From NCBI RefSeq assembly GCF_008843145.1, contig NZ_CP030265.1, positions 5,387,001-5,451,000 on the forward strand: 64,000 nucleotides of DNA, given 5' to 3'. This stretch comes from Skermanella pratensis. GTDB lineage: Bacteria; Pseudomonadota; Alphaproteobacteria; Azospirillales; Azospirillaceae. Below the pieces are notes generated by a model. The model made no database searches. It worked only from the letters and a program-made list of their open reading frames with translations, and was not told the origin of the DNA. Every line of letters begins with the position of its first letter. Position 1 is the first letter of the stretch. This document shows, one piece after another, positions 18,626 through 26,567 of this stretch. The translations under genes and the position numbers were made by a program.

Positions 18626-19319
18626 AGACGGCGCACACCTGTCGATAAGTGATTTCCAGTGGCCGGAACCCTCTTCACAGCATATGTGGAGATCAGGTAA
18701 AGGTACTGGACACTTGGTCCGCAATGCGCGAAAACCCGACTTTCCATACATGCCGGATATGGGCACGAGATCGCCTGGATGTCGGTCGGCATATCGGAGC
18801 GCCTCTTCGATCTTCTGCTGCTTCCACGTCACGTAGTCGGCATCCTCGTCGTTGGAGTCAGCAACTGCGGTCAAGTCCCTGGACGTCGCCGGTTAGGCTT
18901 TGTGCTCCACCCGGTTTGCCGCTGGTCACTGTGAGCCCGATCCGTTCATAGGTTCCTGCACAGTGTTTTTGATGACGTTCGGCGGAGCGGAGTGCGGCAG
19001 GTCGGCCTCGCCCGTCAGGGCGAACGCCGACACCCTGCATCGACGCTCCGGCCACGCTGTCGGCGTCGGCCTTCGGCCGAGGCCGACCTACGACAAATCA
19101 ATCAAGAACACTGTGCCGAGCCACTAACATGAGTTCCCCGGGATGAACACGGGCCGAAGGGAAGGGCCGGCAGTGGCGGAAAGCTCCGGGTTGTCGGACT
19201 GCCCTTTTCATGCATAATGCAAAATTACGAATTCGGCGCAAAGCGCCGTCGTCAAGCCAATGGCCCGGGACGGAACAAGCGTCCCCGAGAGCCGGCACGC
19301 AGAAGGGGAGGGAAAATCC
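18626..19319. other. intergenic region with repeat element and a possible gene remnant
   Basis: No complete gene. On the minus strand about 18700-18874 reads DYVTWKQQKIEEALRYADRH followed by a HPGDLVP-like segment. This resembles small antitoxin or stability-determinant proteins, but it opens with TTG, has no toxin partner and runs into the subtilase antisense. An inverted-repeat element occupies 18958-19116. The last 60 bases hold the leader of the dctP-like gene, with AGGGGAGGGAAAATCC as ribosome site. Confidence 0.5.
18958..19116. repeat. 159-bp MITE/BIME-like inverted-repeat element
   Basis: Terminal arms GCACAGTGTTTTTGAT (18958-18973) and its complement with one mismatch (19101-19116). 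Inside are two further inverted modules (about 18999-19032 and 19059-19090), each a GGTCGGCCTCG...CGCCGACA palindrome. No coding capacity. The nested palindromes predict a cruciform or a long RNA hairpin; typical of REP/BIME or non-autonomous mobile elements. Confidence 0.7.
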
Positions 19320-20318
19320 ATGAAGCGCATTGTCCTGAACGCATTGGGGCCGCTGGTCGGCATGCTGCTGGCCGGAGGGGTGTTTTCGCTGCCGGCCGCC
19401 GCACAGACGGAGTTGAAGTTCGGCCATGTCGGGGCGCCGGGGTCGCTGTTCGACCAGTCGGCCAACGAGTTCGCCAGGCGGGCCAACGAGAAGCTGGGCG
19501 ACAAGGCCAAGGTGGTCGTGTTCGGCTCCAGCCAGCTCGGCACCGACGAGCAGATGATGCAGAAGCTGCGTCTGGGCACCATCGACTTCGCCCTGCCCTC
19601 CACCGTGATGTCCACCGTGTCGGATGTCTTCGGACTGTTCGAGATGCCCTACCTGGTCAAGGACCGGGAGCACATGAAGCGGATCGCAGACGACGTGTTC
19701 TGGCCTTCGCTGGCGCCGGCGGCGGAGCAGCAGGGCTACAAGATCGTCGGCCTGTGGGAGAACGGGTTCCGCCACGTCACCACCAACACACGCCCGATCG
19801 AGAAACCCGAGGACCTGAAGGGCATCAAGCTGCGCGTGCCGGGCGGCAAGTGGCGGGTCCGGATGTTCCAGAGCTATGGTGCCAACCCCAGCCCGATGGC
19901 CTTTTCCGAGCTGTTCGTCGCGTTGCAGACCGGCGTGATGGACGGGCAGGAGAACCCGCTGACGCAGATCCACAGCTCCAAGCTCCAGGAGGTCCAGAAG
20001 TTCCTGTCCATGACCGGGCACGTCTATACCCCAGCATATGTGACCGTGGGCAGCCGCAAATGGGCCAGCCTGCCGGCCGACGTTCGGCAGACACTGGAGG
20101 AAACGGCGCAGGAAACCCAGGCCTTCGTCTACGAGACGGCGGCGCGCATGGACGAGGAACTGGAAACCAAGCTGCGCGACGAGGGCATGCAGGTGAACGA
20201 GGTGGACAAGGACGCCTTCGTCAAGGCGAGCGAGCCGATCTACCGCGAGTTCTCCGAAGAGGTCCCGGCCGCCAAGACCATGGTCGAGAAGGCCGTCGAA
20301 CTCGGCAAATCCTCGTAA
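19320..20318 (+). CDS. TRAP transporter substrate-binding protein, DctP family
   Basis: 332 residues. Signal peptide (about 1-29, ending AAA-Q) for the periplasm. DctP features include LKFGHVGAPGSLFDQSANEFA at the mature N terminus. The carboxylate-binding arginine lies in GIKLRVPGG, and the conserved GVMDGQENPL helix follows. Start chosen at the ATG with a strong purine-rich ribosome site; an upstream in-frame ATG lacks a signal peptide. It is first in a run with DctQ, DctM, an enoyl-CoA hydratase-like protein and a CoA-transferase. This suggests uptake of an organic acid that is then activated with CoA. Confidence 0.93.
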   Translation: MKRIVLNALGPLVGMLLAGGVFSLPAAAQTELKFGHVGAPGSLFDQSANEFARRANEKLGDKAKVVVFGSSQLGTDEQMMQKLRLGTIDFALPSTVMSTVSDVFGLFEMPYLVKDREHMKRIADDVFWPSLAPAAEQQGYKIVGLWENGFRHVTTNTRPIEKPEDLKGIKLRVPGGKWRVRMFQSYGANPSPMAFSELFVALQTGVMDGQENPLTQIHSSKLQEVQKFLSMTGHVYTPAYVTVGSRKWASLPADVRQTLEETAQETQAFVYETAARMDEELETKLRDEGMQVNEVDKDAFVKASEPIYREFSEEVPAAKTMVEKAVELGKSS

Positions 20319-20337
20319 CAGGGGCTCGATCCCGGAT

Positions 20338-20910
20338 ATGGCGAACTCGACATCATCCCTGGCGCTGATGCGCACGGGTTTCGAACGTTTCCTCGCCGCG
20401 ATCGTGATCGTGCTGCTGGTCGGCATGACGGCGGTCGTGTTCGGGGCGGTGGTGTTCCGCAAGCTGGGCGCCTCGCTGGTCTGGTATGACGAGGTCGCCT
20501 CGATCATGCTGGCCTGGCTGACCTATTACGGGTCGGCGCTGGCGGCGCTGAAGCGGTCCCATATCGGCTTTCCCGGCCTGATCGCCGCCATGCCGCCGGC
20601 GCTGCGGCTGCCTTTCGTGATCCTGGCCGAGGTCATCGTGATCGGCTTCTTCGTGCTGCTGGCCTGGGTCGGCATCGAGGTGCTGGGCTACCTGGAAGGA
20701 CTGACGCTGGTCAGCCTGCCGTGGGTGCCGGTGTGGTTCACCCAGTCGGTGATCCCGATCGGAGCCGTGCTGTTCATCATCGCCGAGCTGATGAACCTGC
20801 CGGAGATCCTGCGCGAGGCCCGCGGGCACGGCCCGATCCACGATCCCGAGATCCCGCCCGAACTGCTGAAGCCCGACCTGCTGAAAGATGCCCGGGGAGC
20901 CGAGCGATGA
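20338..20910 (+). CDS. TRAP transporter small permease, DctQ family
   Basis: 190 residues with four membrane segments (about 18-45, 55-80, 95-120 and 135-158) and the family's WYDEVASIMLAWLTYYGSALA stretch. The C-terminal 35 residues are soluble and proline-rich. Starts 19 bases after dctP; its stop overlaps the DctM ATG (ATGA), so the two membrane subunits are coupled. Works with DctM in Na+-dependent uptake of the ligand captured by the DctP protein. Confidence 0.93.
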   Translation: MANSTSSLALMRTGFERFLAAIVIVLLVGMTAVVFGAVVFRKLGASLVWYDEVASIMLAWLTYYGSALAALKRSHIGFPGLIAAMPPALRLPFVILAEVIVIGFFVLLAWVGIEVLGYLEGLTLVSLPWVPVWFTQSVIPIGAVLFIIAELMNLPEILREARGHGPIHDPEIPPELLKPDLLKDARGAER

Positions 20911-22190
20911 CCCTGCTCTACATGGCGGCCGGGCTGTTCGGCCTGGTCCTGATCAACGTGCCGATCGCGGTGGCGCTGGGAGTCGTGTCGGTGGTCGCGA
21001 TGCTGCTGTCGTCGGGAACGGCGACGCTGCCCAACATGGCGATGGTGCTGTACGACGGCGCCACCAGCTTCCCGCTGCTGGCGATCCCGCTGTTCATCTT
21101 CGCGGGCGCCATCATGAACTCGGCCGGCATCTCGCGCCGGCTGATCGCCTTCGCCTCGGCGCTGGTCGGGTTCGTGCGCGGCGGGCTCGCCATGGTCAAC
21201 GTGGCGACCTCGCTGTTCTTCGCGGAAATCTCGGGCTCGGCGGTGGCCGACGTGGCGGCGATCGGGTCGATCCTGATCCCGGCCATGAAGAAGCGCGGCT
21301 ACCCCGCCACCTTCGCCGCCGCCATCACCTCCTCCGCGGCGACGCTGGCGGTGATCATCCCTCCGTCGATCCCGATGATCCTCTATGCGGTGATGTCGGG
21401 CAGTTCGGTGGTGCAGCTCTTCGTGGCCGGCATCGTGCCGGGCCTGCTGGGGGCGGCCGGGCTGATGGGGCTGTCCTACTGGTTCGCGGTCCGGCGCAAC
21501 TACCCGGTGGAAGAGATGTTCCGGGTCAGCCGGGTGAAGGAGACCTTCCGCGAGGCGGTCTGGGCCTTCACCATGCCGCTCATCATCCTGGGCGGCATCT
21601 TCGGCGGCTGGTTCACCGCGACGGAAGGGGCGGCCCTGGCGGTGGTGGCGGCCCTGTTCCTGGGCACCGTGGTGTACCGCGAGCTGGACCTGGCGCACCT
21701 GTACGACGCGATCCTGGAAGGCGGCATCCAGACCGCCGTCGTGATGCTTCTGGTCGCCACCTCGGCCCTGATGGGCACCTACCTGACCGAACAGCAGGTG
21801 CCGCAGCAGCTTGCCCAGGCGGTGGCCGACTTCACCAACAACCGCTATGTCGTGCTGGCGCTGCTGAACGTCATCTTCCTGCTGGCCGGCCTGTTCCTGC
21901 ACTCGGCCGCGGCGATCATCCTGATCGTGCCGATCGTCATGCCGCTGGTCAACCTGGTCGGCATCGACCCGGTGCATTTCGGCATCATCGTGACGCTGAA
22001 CCTGGGCATCGGCCAGCAGACCCCGCCGGTCGCGAGCGTGCTGGTGACGGCCTGCTCGATCGCCAAGGCCGACATCTGGGCCGTCAGCAAGGTGAACATC
22101 TATTTCATCGGCGTGCTGATGGCGGTGCTGCTGCTGTCCACATATGTGCCGATCGTGCCCATGGGTCTGGTCGAGCTGTTCTATCGATAA
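20907..22190 (+). CDS. TRAP transporter large permease, DctM family
   Basis: 427 residues, normal for DctM, with about 12 membrane segments. It shows family signatures such as PLLAIPLFIFAGAIMNSAGI, EISGSAVADVAAIGSILIPAM and the TPPVASVLVTAC hairpin region. The ATG at 20907 overlaps the DctQ stop. It is the ion- and substrate-translocating subunit. Followed 19 bases later by the enoyl-CoA hydratase-like gene, supporting one transcription unit for uptake and CoA-dependent metabolism. Confidence 0.94.
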   Translation: MTLLYMAAGLFGLVLINVPIAVALGVVSVVAMLLSSGTATLPNMAMVLYDGATSFPLLAIPLFIFAGAIMNSAGISRRLIAFASALVGFVRGGLAMVNVATSLFFAEISGSAVADVAAIGSILIPAMKKRGYPATFAAAITSSAATLAVIIPPSIPMILYAVMSGSSVVQLFVAGIVPGLLGAAGLMGLSYWFAVRRNYPVEEMFRVSRVKETFREAVWAFTMPLIILGGIFGGWFTATEGAALAVVAALFLGTVVYRELDLAHLYDAILEGGIQTAVVMLLVATSALMGTYLTEQQVPQQLAQAVADFTNNRYVVLALLNVIFLLAGLFLHSAAAIILIVPIVMPLVNLVGIDPVHFGIIVTLNLGIGQQTPPVASVLVTACSIAKADIWAVSKVNIYFIGVLMAVLLLSTYVPIVPMGLVELFYR

Positions 22191-22209
22191 GCAAGCAAGG
22201 GGGAACCGC

Positions 22210-22989
22210 GTGGAAAACCTGATCCTGACCGAGCACCACGGCCCGGTGGTCACCATCACCCTGAACCGGCCGGACAAGCTGAACGCCTTCACCAAGGCCA
22301 TGTGGCAGCGCCTGGGCGAGGTGATGCGACGGCTGTCGGACGACAATTCCGTCCGCTGCATCGTGCTGCGCGGCGCCGGAGACAGGGCGTTCAGCCCCGG
22401 CAACGACATCTCGGAATTCCAGAACGAGCGCTCCAACTCCGGACAGGCCAGCGCTTACGGCAAGATCATCGCCGGCACGCTGGACGCGATGCGGACATGC
22501 CGGCACCCGACGGTCGCGCTGATCAAGGGGATCTGCGTCGGCGGCGGGCTGGAGATCGCGGGAAGCTGCGACATCCGCATCTGCGGCACGTCGAGCCGGT
22601 TCGGCGCGCCGATCAACAAGCTGGGGCTGGTGATGGGCTATGCCGAGCTGGACGCGCTGATAGCCCTGGCCGGCCGCTCCACCGCGCTGGAGATCCTGCT
22701 GGAAGGCCGGATCTTCGGGGCGGCCGAGGCGAAGGACAAGGGCCTGGTCACCCGCGTGGTGGACGACGCCGAGGTGGACAAGGAAGCCATGGCGACCGCC
22801 CGGCGGATTTCCGAGGGAGCGCCGCTGGTCGCCCGCTGGCACAAGAAGTTCGCCCGGCGGCTGGCCGAGGGCTCGCCGCTGAGCGAGGCGGAGATGGACG
22901 AGGGCTATGCGTGCTACGACACGGAGGATTTCCGTATCGGATACCGCGCCTTCCTCGACAAGGTGAAGCCCGACTTCAAGGGACGCTGA
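22210..22989 (+). CDS. enoyl-CoA hydratase/isomerase-family protein
   Basis: 259 residues from a GTG with CAAGGGGGAA upstream. Crotonase fold with VTITLNRPDKLNAF at the N terminus and the oxyanion-hole segment AFSPGNDISEF. The first catalytic glutamate position is kept (GGGLEIAGSCDI). The second, normally in FGxPE, reads FGAPINKLG, so the acid is replaced by Asn. A standard syn-hydratase mechanism is therefore doubtful; isomerase, racemase, dehydratase or decarboxylase roles are alternatives. Cytoplasmic. Lies between the TRAP genes and a CaiB-type CoA-transferase, a pairing like CaiD-CaiB, suggesting conversion of the CoA ester of the imported acid. Confidence 0.85.
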   Translation: MENLILTEHHGPVVTITLNRPDKLNAFTKAMWQRLGEVMRRLSDDNSVRCIVLRGAGDRAFSPGNDISEFQNERSNSGQASAYGKIIAGTLDAMRTCRHPTVALIKGICVGGGLEIAGSCDIRICGTSSRFGAPINKLGLVMGYAELDALIALAGRSTALEILLEGRIFGAAEAKDKGLVTRVVDDAEVDKEAMATARRISEGAPLVARWHKKFARRLAEGSPLSEAEMDEGYACYDTEDFRIGYRAFLDKVKPDFKGR

Positions 22990-22992
22990 TCG

Positions 22993-24201
22993 ATGCTTGC
23001 TGATCGGAAGGGGCCGCTGAAGGGGCTCAAGGTCGTCGAACTCGCCCACATCATGGCCGGCCCGGTGTGCGGGCTGTTCCTGGCGGACCTGGGGGCCGAC
23101 GTGGTCAAGGTGGAGAAGATTCCCGGCGGCGACGACAGCCGCCGGTTCCTGCCGCCGGACATCGAGGGCGAGTCCGCCGCCTTCATGATGATGAACCGCA
23201 ACAAGCGCGGCATCGCCATCGACCTGAAGAAGGCGGAGGGCAAGGCCGCGCTGGAGCGGCTGCTGATGGACGCCGACGTGGTGATCGAGAACTACCGGCA
23301 GGACACGATGGACCGGCTGGGGCTGGGGTACGAGAGCCTGCTGGAGCGGAATCCGCGGCTGATCTACTGCGCGGTGTCGGGCTTCGGGCGGACGGGACCC
23401 TATGCCGACCGCGGCGGCTTCGACCTGATCGCCCAGGGCATGAGCGGGATCATGAGCATCACCGGCGAGGCGCCGGGGCGGCCGCCGGTGAAGGTGGGGG
23501 CGCCCTTGACGGACATCACCGCGGGTATCCTGGCGGCGCTGGGGGTGGTCAGCGCGGTCGTGGCGCGGCAGACGACAGGCAGGGGGCAGCTGGTCGATAC
23601 CTCGCTGTTCGAGGCGGGGATCGTCCACACATACTGGCAGTCGGCGATCTGCTTCGCGACCGGCGTCTCGCCCGGGCCGATGGGGTCGGCCCATCCGCTG
23701 AACGCCCCGTACCAGGCGTTCGAGACGGCGGACGGCTGGATCAACGTGGGGGCCGCGAACCAGACCAACTGGCTGAAGCTGGTCGACGTGCTGGAGGCGC
23801 GGGAGCTGCTGGACGATCCGCGGTTCGCCGACAACCGGCGGCGGATGAACAACCTGGACGATCTGGTGGAGGCGCTGACCGTCCATTTTCGCCGGCGGAC
23901 GACGGCGGAGTGGCTGGAGCGCCTGAACGCCGCCGGAGTGCCGGCCGGGCCGGTGCTGTCGATCGCCGAGATGCACGCGGACCCGCAGACGGTGGCGCGG
24001 GAAATGGTGGTCGAGGTGGACCACCCGGTCGCTGGGGCGGTCAAGGCGCTGGGGCTGCCGATCAAGCTGTCCGACACGCCGGGCGGGGTCTTCGGGCCGG
24101 CGCCCCGGTTCGGGGAGCATACGGCGGAGGTGCTGGCGGAGCACGGGTTCAGCGAGGAGGAGATCCGGCGGATGACGGAGGCGGGGGCGGTGGGGGGTTG
24201 A
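22993..24201 (+). CDS. class III CoA-transferase (CaiB/BaiF family)
   Basis: 402 residues. Family markers include LKVVELAHIMAGPVCG with DLGADVVKVE at the N terminus and MMMNRNKRGIAIDL. The catalytic aspartate is D202 in GRGQLVDTSLFEAG, which forms the acyl anhydride/CoA thioester intermediate. Cytoplasmic homodimers of this family transfer CoA between carboxylic acids. Starts three bases after the hydratase-family gene and closes the TRAP operon. The probable role is to activate the imported acid using another acyl-CoA. Exact substrate is unknown (carnitine-like betaines, formate/oxalate and aryl succinates are used by relatives). Confidence 0.9.
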   Translation: MLADRKGPLKGLKVVELAHIMAGPVCGLFLADLGADVVKVEKIPGGDDSRRFLPPDIEGESAAFMMMNRNKRGIAIDLKKAEGKAALERLLMDADVVIENYRQDTMDRLGLGYESLLERNPRLIYCAVSGFGRTGPYADRGGFDLIAQGMSGIMSITGEAPGRPPVKVGAPLTDITAGILAALGVVSAVVARQTTGRGQLVDTSLFEAGIVHTYWQSAICFATGVSPGPMGSAHPLNAPYQAFETADGWINVGAANQTNWLKLVDVLEARELLDDPRFADNRRRMNNLDDLVEALTVHFRRRTTAEWLERLNAAGVPAGPVLSIAEMHADPQTVAREMVVEVDHPVAGAVKALGLPIKLSDTPGGVFGPAPRFGEHTAEVLAEHGFSEEEIRRMTEAGAVGG

Positions 24202-24246
24202 GAGGGGGTTTGGCCACAGATGAACGCAGATGGACACAGATGGGCG

Positions 24247-24627
24247 CTACGCGCCCTGTAGAATGATGCGTTGATACTGGATGCGGGGCTTGCCGAAATT
24301 TATGAGCAGGGCGATGGGTATTTTGCCTGCCTTCAGGTAATTGAGGGTTTGGGCGATATGGGCGGGCGACAGGGTTTCGGTACATTTCAGCTCGATGAGC
24401 ATCCTGTCATCCACCATGATGTCCGCGAAGTAGCGGCCTACCTCGTCTCCTTTATAAAATACTGGGAAAGGCACTTCCTCACGCGCTGGAATATCCCGGC
24501 GGGTCAGTTCGGCGACCAGTGCCCGCCGGTAGACCACTTCCAGGAATCCATGGCCGAGTACGTTGGAAACTTCGAAAGCCGCTCCGAGCACGGCATGTGA
24601 CAGACGATCCCGCTCCTCATTACCCAT
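24247..24627 (-). CDS. GxxExxY protein (PDDEXK_3-like)
   Basis: 126 residues, the full usual length. The name motif is present as GHGFLEVVYRRAL. A nuclease-like core Asp...Glu-x-Lys follows in GRYFADIMVDDRMLIELKCTE, matching the D-(E/Q)xK pattern of the PD-(D/E)XK fold. The C terminus NYLKAGKIPIALLINFGKPR is typical. The family is widespread, occurs in variable copy number, and its role is not established; nuclease activity is a prediction from the fold. The start ATG lies inside a CAGATGGG repeat unit, and the group II intron ends just upstream. Longer reading through the intron end would add 16 residues of intron-derived sequence and is rejected. Confidence 0.85.
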   Translation of the reverse strand: MGNEERDRLSHAVLGAAFEVSNVLGHGFLEVVYRRALVAELTRRDIPAREEVPFPVFYKGDEVGRYFADIMVDDRMLIELKCTETLSPAHIAQTLNYLKAGKIPIALLINFGKPRIQYQRIILQGA

Positions 24628-24655
24628 CTGAGCCCAATCGCGGTAGGGACGCCCG

Positions 24656-26179
24656 TTACCGGGCGCCCCCCGCACAGAACCGGACGTGCCCGATTAAGGC
24701 ATCCGGCTCCCACCTTGGGTGTTTGACGCGGAAGCGGTTTCCGGGCCAGGGATGAATGATGCGCGGCCGTGGCAGCCAGTGATCGGCAAGGCGCGTGAGT
24801 TTGTCCCACGGTGTCTTGTCCTTCTGGCTGCGCCGACGCAGCGCCCTCATCCACAGGACGCCGACATGGTAGCGCAGGTTGGCAAGGGCCCGGTAGTTGG
24901 TCGGGACGGCGAAGTAGGCGTAGAAGCCGCTCATCACCTGTCCCAGCCACCGGCCTTGCTCCGGGATGCCCTGGTGCCAGCGCCGCCGGAGTTCCTCCTT
25001 GATTTCCTTGAGCTTGGCCTGCTTGCGCTGGCGCCGGGTCTGGCGTCGCAGCAGGAAGCCGCCACGCCGGGACCGCCCACAGATGTGGGTGAAGCCCAGG
25101 AAGTCGAAGGTCTCCGGTTTTCCCGCGCCGCGCTTGGCCCGGTCGGCCTGTGCCTGCCGGCCGAACTCGATCAGGCGGGTCTTGTCGGCGTTCAGTTCCA
25201 GGGCGAACCGCGCCAGGCGCTCCCGCAAGTCCGCGAGGAACCGCTCGGCGTCCGACCGGTGCTCGAACCCGACGACGGTGTCGTCGGCGTAGCGCACCAC
25301 GACCATGGTCCCGGTCGCGTGGCGCTGGCGCCACTGCCGGACCCACAGGTCGTAGACGTAGTGGAGATAGACGTTGGCCAGCAGTGGCGATGCCACCGCC
25401 CCTTGCGGGCTGCCGGCCGTCGCCGGCTGCCGTTTCCCCGTCTCGTCCACCACGCCGACCGTCAGCCACTTGCGGATCAGCCGCAGGACGCGGGCATCGC
25501 CGATCCGGTGTTCCAGGAACCGCATCATCCAGGTGTGGTCGATGCTGTCGAAGAACGCCCGGATATCGGCATCCAGGATCCAGTTCACCCGGCACTCGCC
25601 GATCGCCACCGCCAACGCGTCGAGCGCGTCGTGCTGCCCCCGTCCCGGCCGGAAGCCGTAGGAGAAGCCGAGGAAGTCTTCCTCGTAGATGGCGTTCAGC
25701 ACCTCCACCAGCGCCCGCTGGACGATCTTGTCCTCCAGCGCCGCGATCCCGAGCGGCCGCATCCGGCCGTCCGGCTTGGGGATGACATGCCGGCGTGACG
25801 GGTGCGCCCGGTAGCGGCCGGAATGCACGCGGTCCTTCAGGTCCGCCAGCCGTTCCTCCAGCCCCTCCGCGTACTCCCGCCACGTCATTCCGTCCACACC
25901 CGGTGCCGCGTCCCGCTTCAATGCCCGATAGGCAAAGCGCAGCAGGTCGGTATCCACGTGCGTCAGAAGGGTGGTGAACCGCTCCTCCTTTCGCTCCCGT
26001 GCCGCTTGACGTATGCGCTCCAGCCCCGAGAGCACGGGGGCCCGGTCCTGAGCCCGGCCCGTGTGCGGCGGAGACGCATTCCCCTCGGCCCCACCCCTTC
26101 CCTCCACCGGCTCCGCGTCCGCGTTCGCCGGCTTCACAGGTACTATGGATGGGTCTGACCTCTTCGGCGCGTGCGTCAC
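24656..26179 (-). CDS. ltrA: group II intron reverse transcriptase/maturase (copy A)
   Basis: 507 residues from a GTG preceded by GAGGAG. The reverse transcriptase domain spans about residues 60-340 with the catalytic YADD at 297-300 (VVRYADDTVVG), HVIPKPDGRMRPLGI, and GSPQGAVASPLLANVYL. A maturase/X domain follows (about 345-490; FDFLGFTHICGRSRRGGF). No HNH endonuclease zinc motif is seen, so it is an En-minus type that would rely on nicked or replicating DNA for priming. The last 18 residues are encoded by domain V and VI sequence, as in related introns. Identical in protein to the copy at 49619-51142. Confidence 0.93.
   Translation of the reverse strand: MTHAPKRSDPSIVPVKPANADAEPVEGRGGAEGNASPPHTGRAQDRAPVLSGLERIRQAARERKEERFTTLLTHVDTDLLRFAYRALKRDAAPGVDGMTWREYAEGLEERLADLKDRVHSGRYRAHPSRRHVIPKPDGRMRPLGIAALEDKIVQRALVEVLNAIYEEDFLGFSYGFRPGRGQHDALDALAVAIGECRVNWILDADIRAFFDSIDHTWMMRFLEHRIGDARVLRLIRKWLTVGVVDETGKRQPATAGSPQGAVASPLLANVYLHYVYDLWVRQWRQRHATGTMVVVRYADDTVVGFEHRSDAERFLADLRERLARFALELNADKTRLIEFGRQAQADRAKRGAGKPETFDFLGFTHICGRSRRGGFLLRRQTRRQRKQAKLKEIKEELRRRWHQGIPEQGRWLGQVMSGFYAYFAVPTNYRALANLRYHVGVLWMRALRRRSQKDKTPWDKLTRLADHWLPRPRIIHPWPGNRFRVKHPRWEPDALIGHVRFCAGGAR
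24677..24709 (-). ncRNA. group II intron domain V (copy A)
   Basis: 33 bases reading GAGCCGGATGCC ... GGCACGTCCGGTTC on the minus strand. It forms the characteristic stem with the GAGCCG...CGGTTC closing helix, the catalytic core of group II ribozymes. It lies inside the 3' end of the maturase reading frame. Confidence 0.8.
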
Positions 26180-26567
26180 CGGCTACGGCTCCTCGCCTTC
26201 CCGGTGCGGACCAGACGGCCATCGGCCCCTGGTCACGCCGAAGATCTCCCGGTTCCCGCGCAAGGAGCGTCCGCACATGCCAGGGTCTCTGACCACGCCG
26301 GACCGCCGGGGTGCTCGCATGACGCGCCCCGCCGTATCGCCTTCCAGGCACAGAACCCTGTCGGCATCCGGGATCGAGATTCTTACGCGGCTCAATGGCT
26401 GGCCTATGCGCTCCCCTGTCAACGCTTCGCCGGCGGCCTCGCGACCGCCGCCGCATGACTCGGGGCCGGTGTGGGTCGCTACTCCTTCACCGTACAGGAC
26501 TTTCACCCGCTACTCCTTGCCGGTCTCCCGGCGCTCTCTGCGTGCATCTGTGGCTAAACAACGAAAA

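Larger units (their letters stand above)
24632..26554 (-). mobile_element. group II intron, copy A (1923 bp shared block)
   Basis: This block appears again at 49244-51166 in opposite orientation with the same length and identical encoded protein. Read on the minus strand, it starts in a GCCACAGATGCACGCAGA exon-like stretch. The likely ribozyme 5' end lies near GAGCGCC; the intron-encoded protein follows, then domain V, and a domain VI-like hairpin ends in CCCTAC near 24643. The last 12 shared bases (CCGCGATTGGGC) are probably 3' exon. Exact ends are not fixed by sequence alone. Inserted about 14 bases after the PhnZ-like gene and directly upstream of the GxxExxY gene. Confidence 0.82.
24210..26557 (-). 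mobile_element. cassette A: inverted CACAGATG repeats enclosing GxxExxY gene and group II intron
   Basis: The left arm (24210-24230, TTGGCCACAGATGAACG...) and right arm (26537-26557, complement of TTAGCCACAGATGCACG...) form 21-base inverted repeats with two differences. Inside, read on the minus strand, come the group II intron, then the GxxExxY gene whose ATG lies in another CAGATGGG unit. A further ACACAGATGGG unit adjoins the left arm. Cassette B at 49241-51219 has the same arms and intron but no GxxExxY gene. No target duplication is obvious and no classical transposase is present, so mobility of the outer unit is inference. Confidence 0.6.

Noticed and set aside
24247-24675. GxxExxY protein starting 16 residues earlier
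   Set aside because: The added residues are encoded by the 3' end of the group II intron and recur downstream of intron copy B, so they are not part of the native protein.
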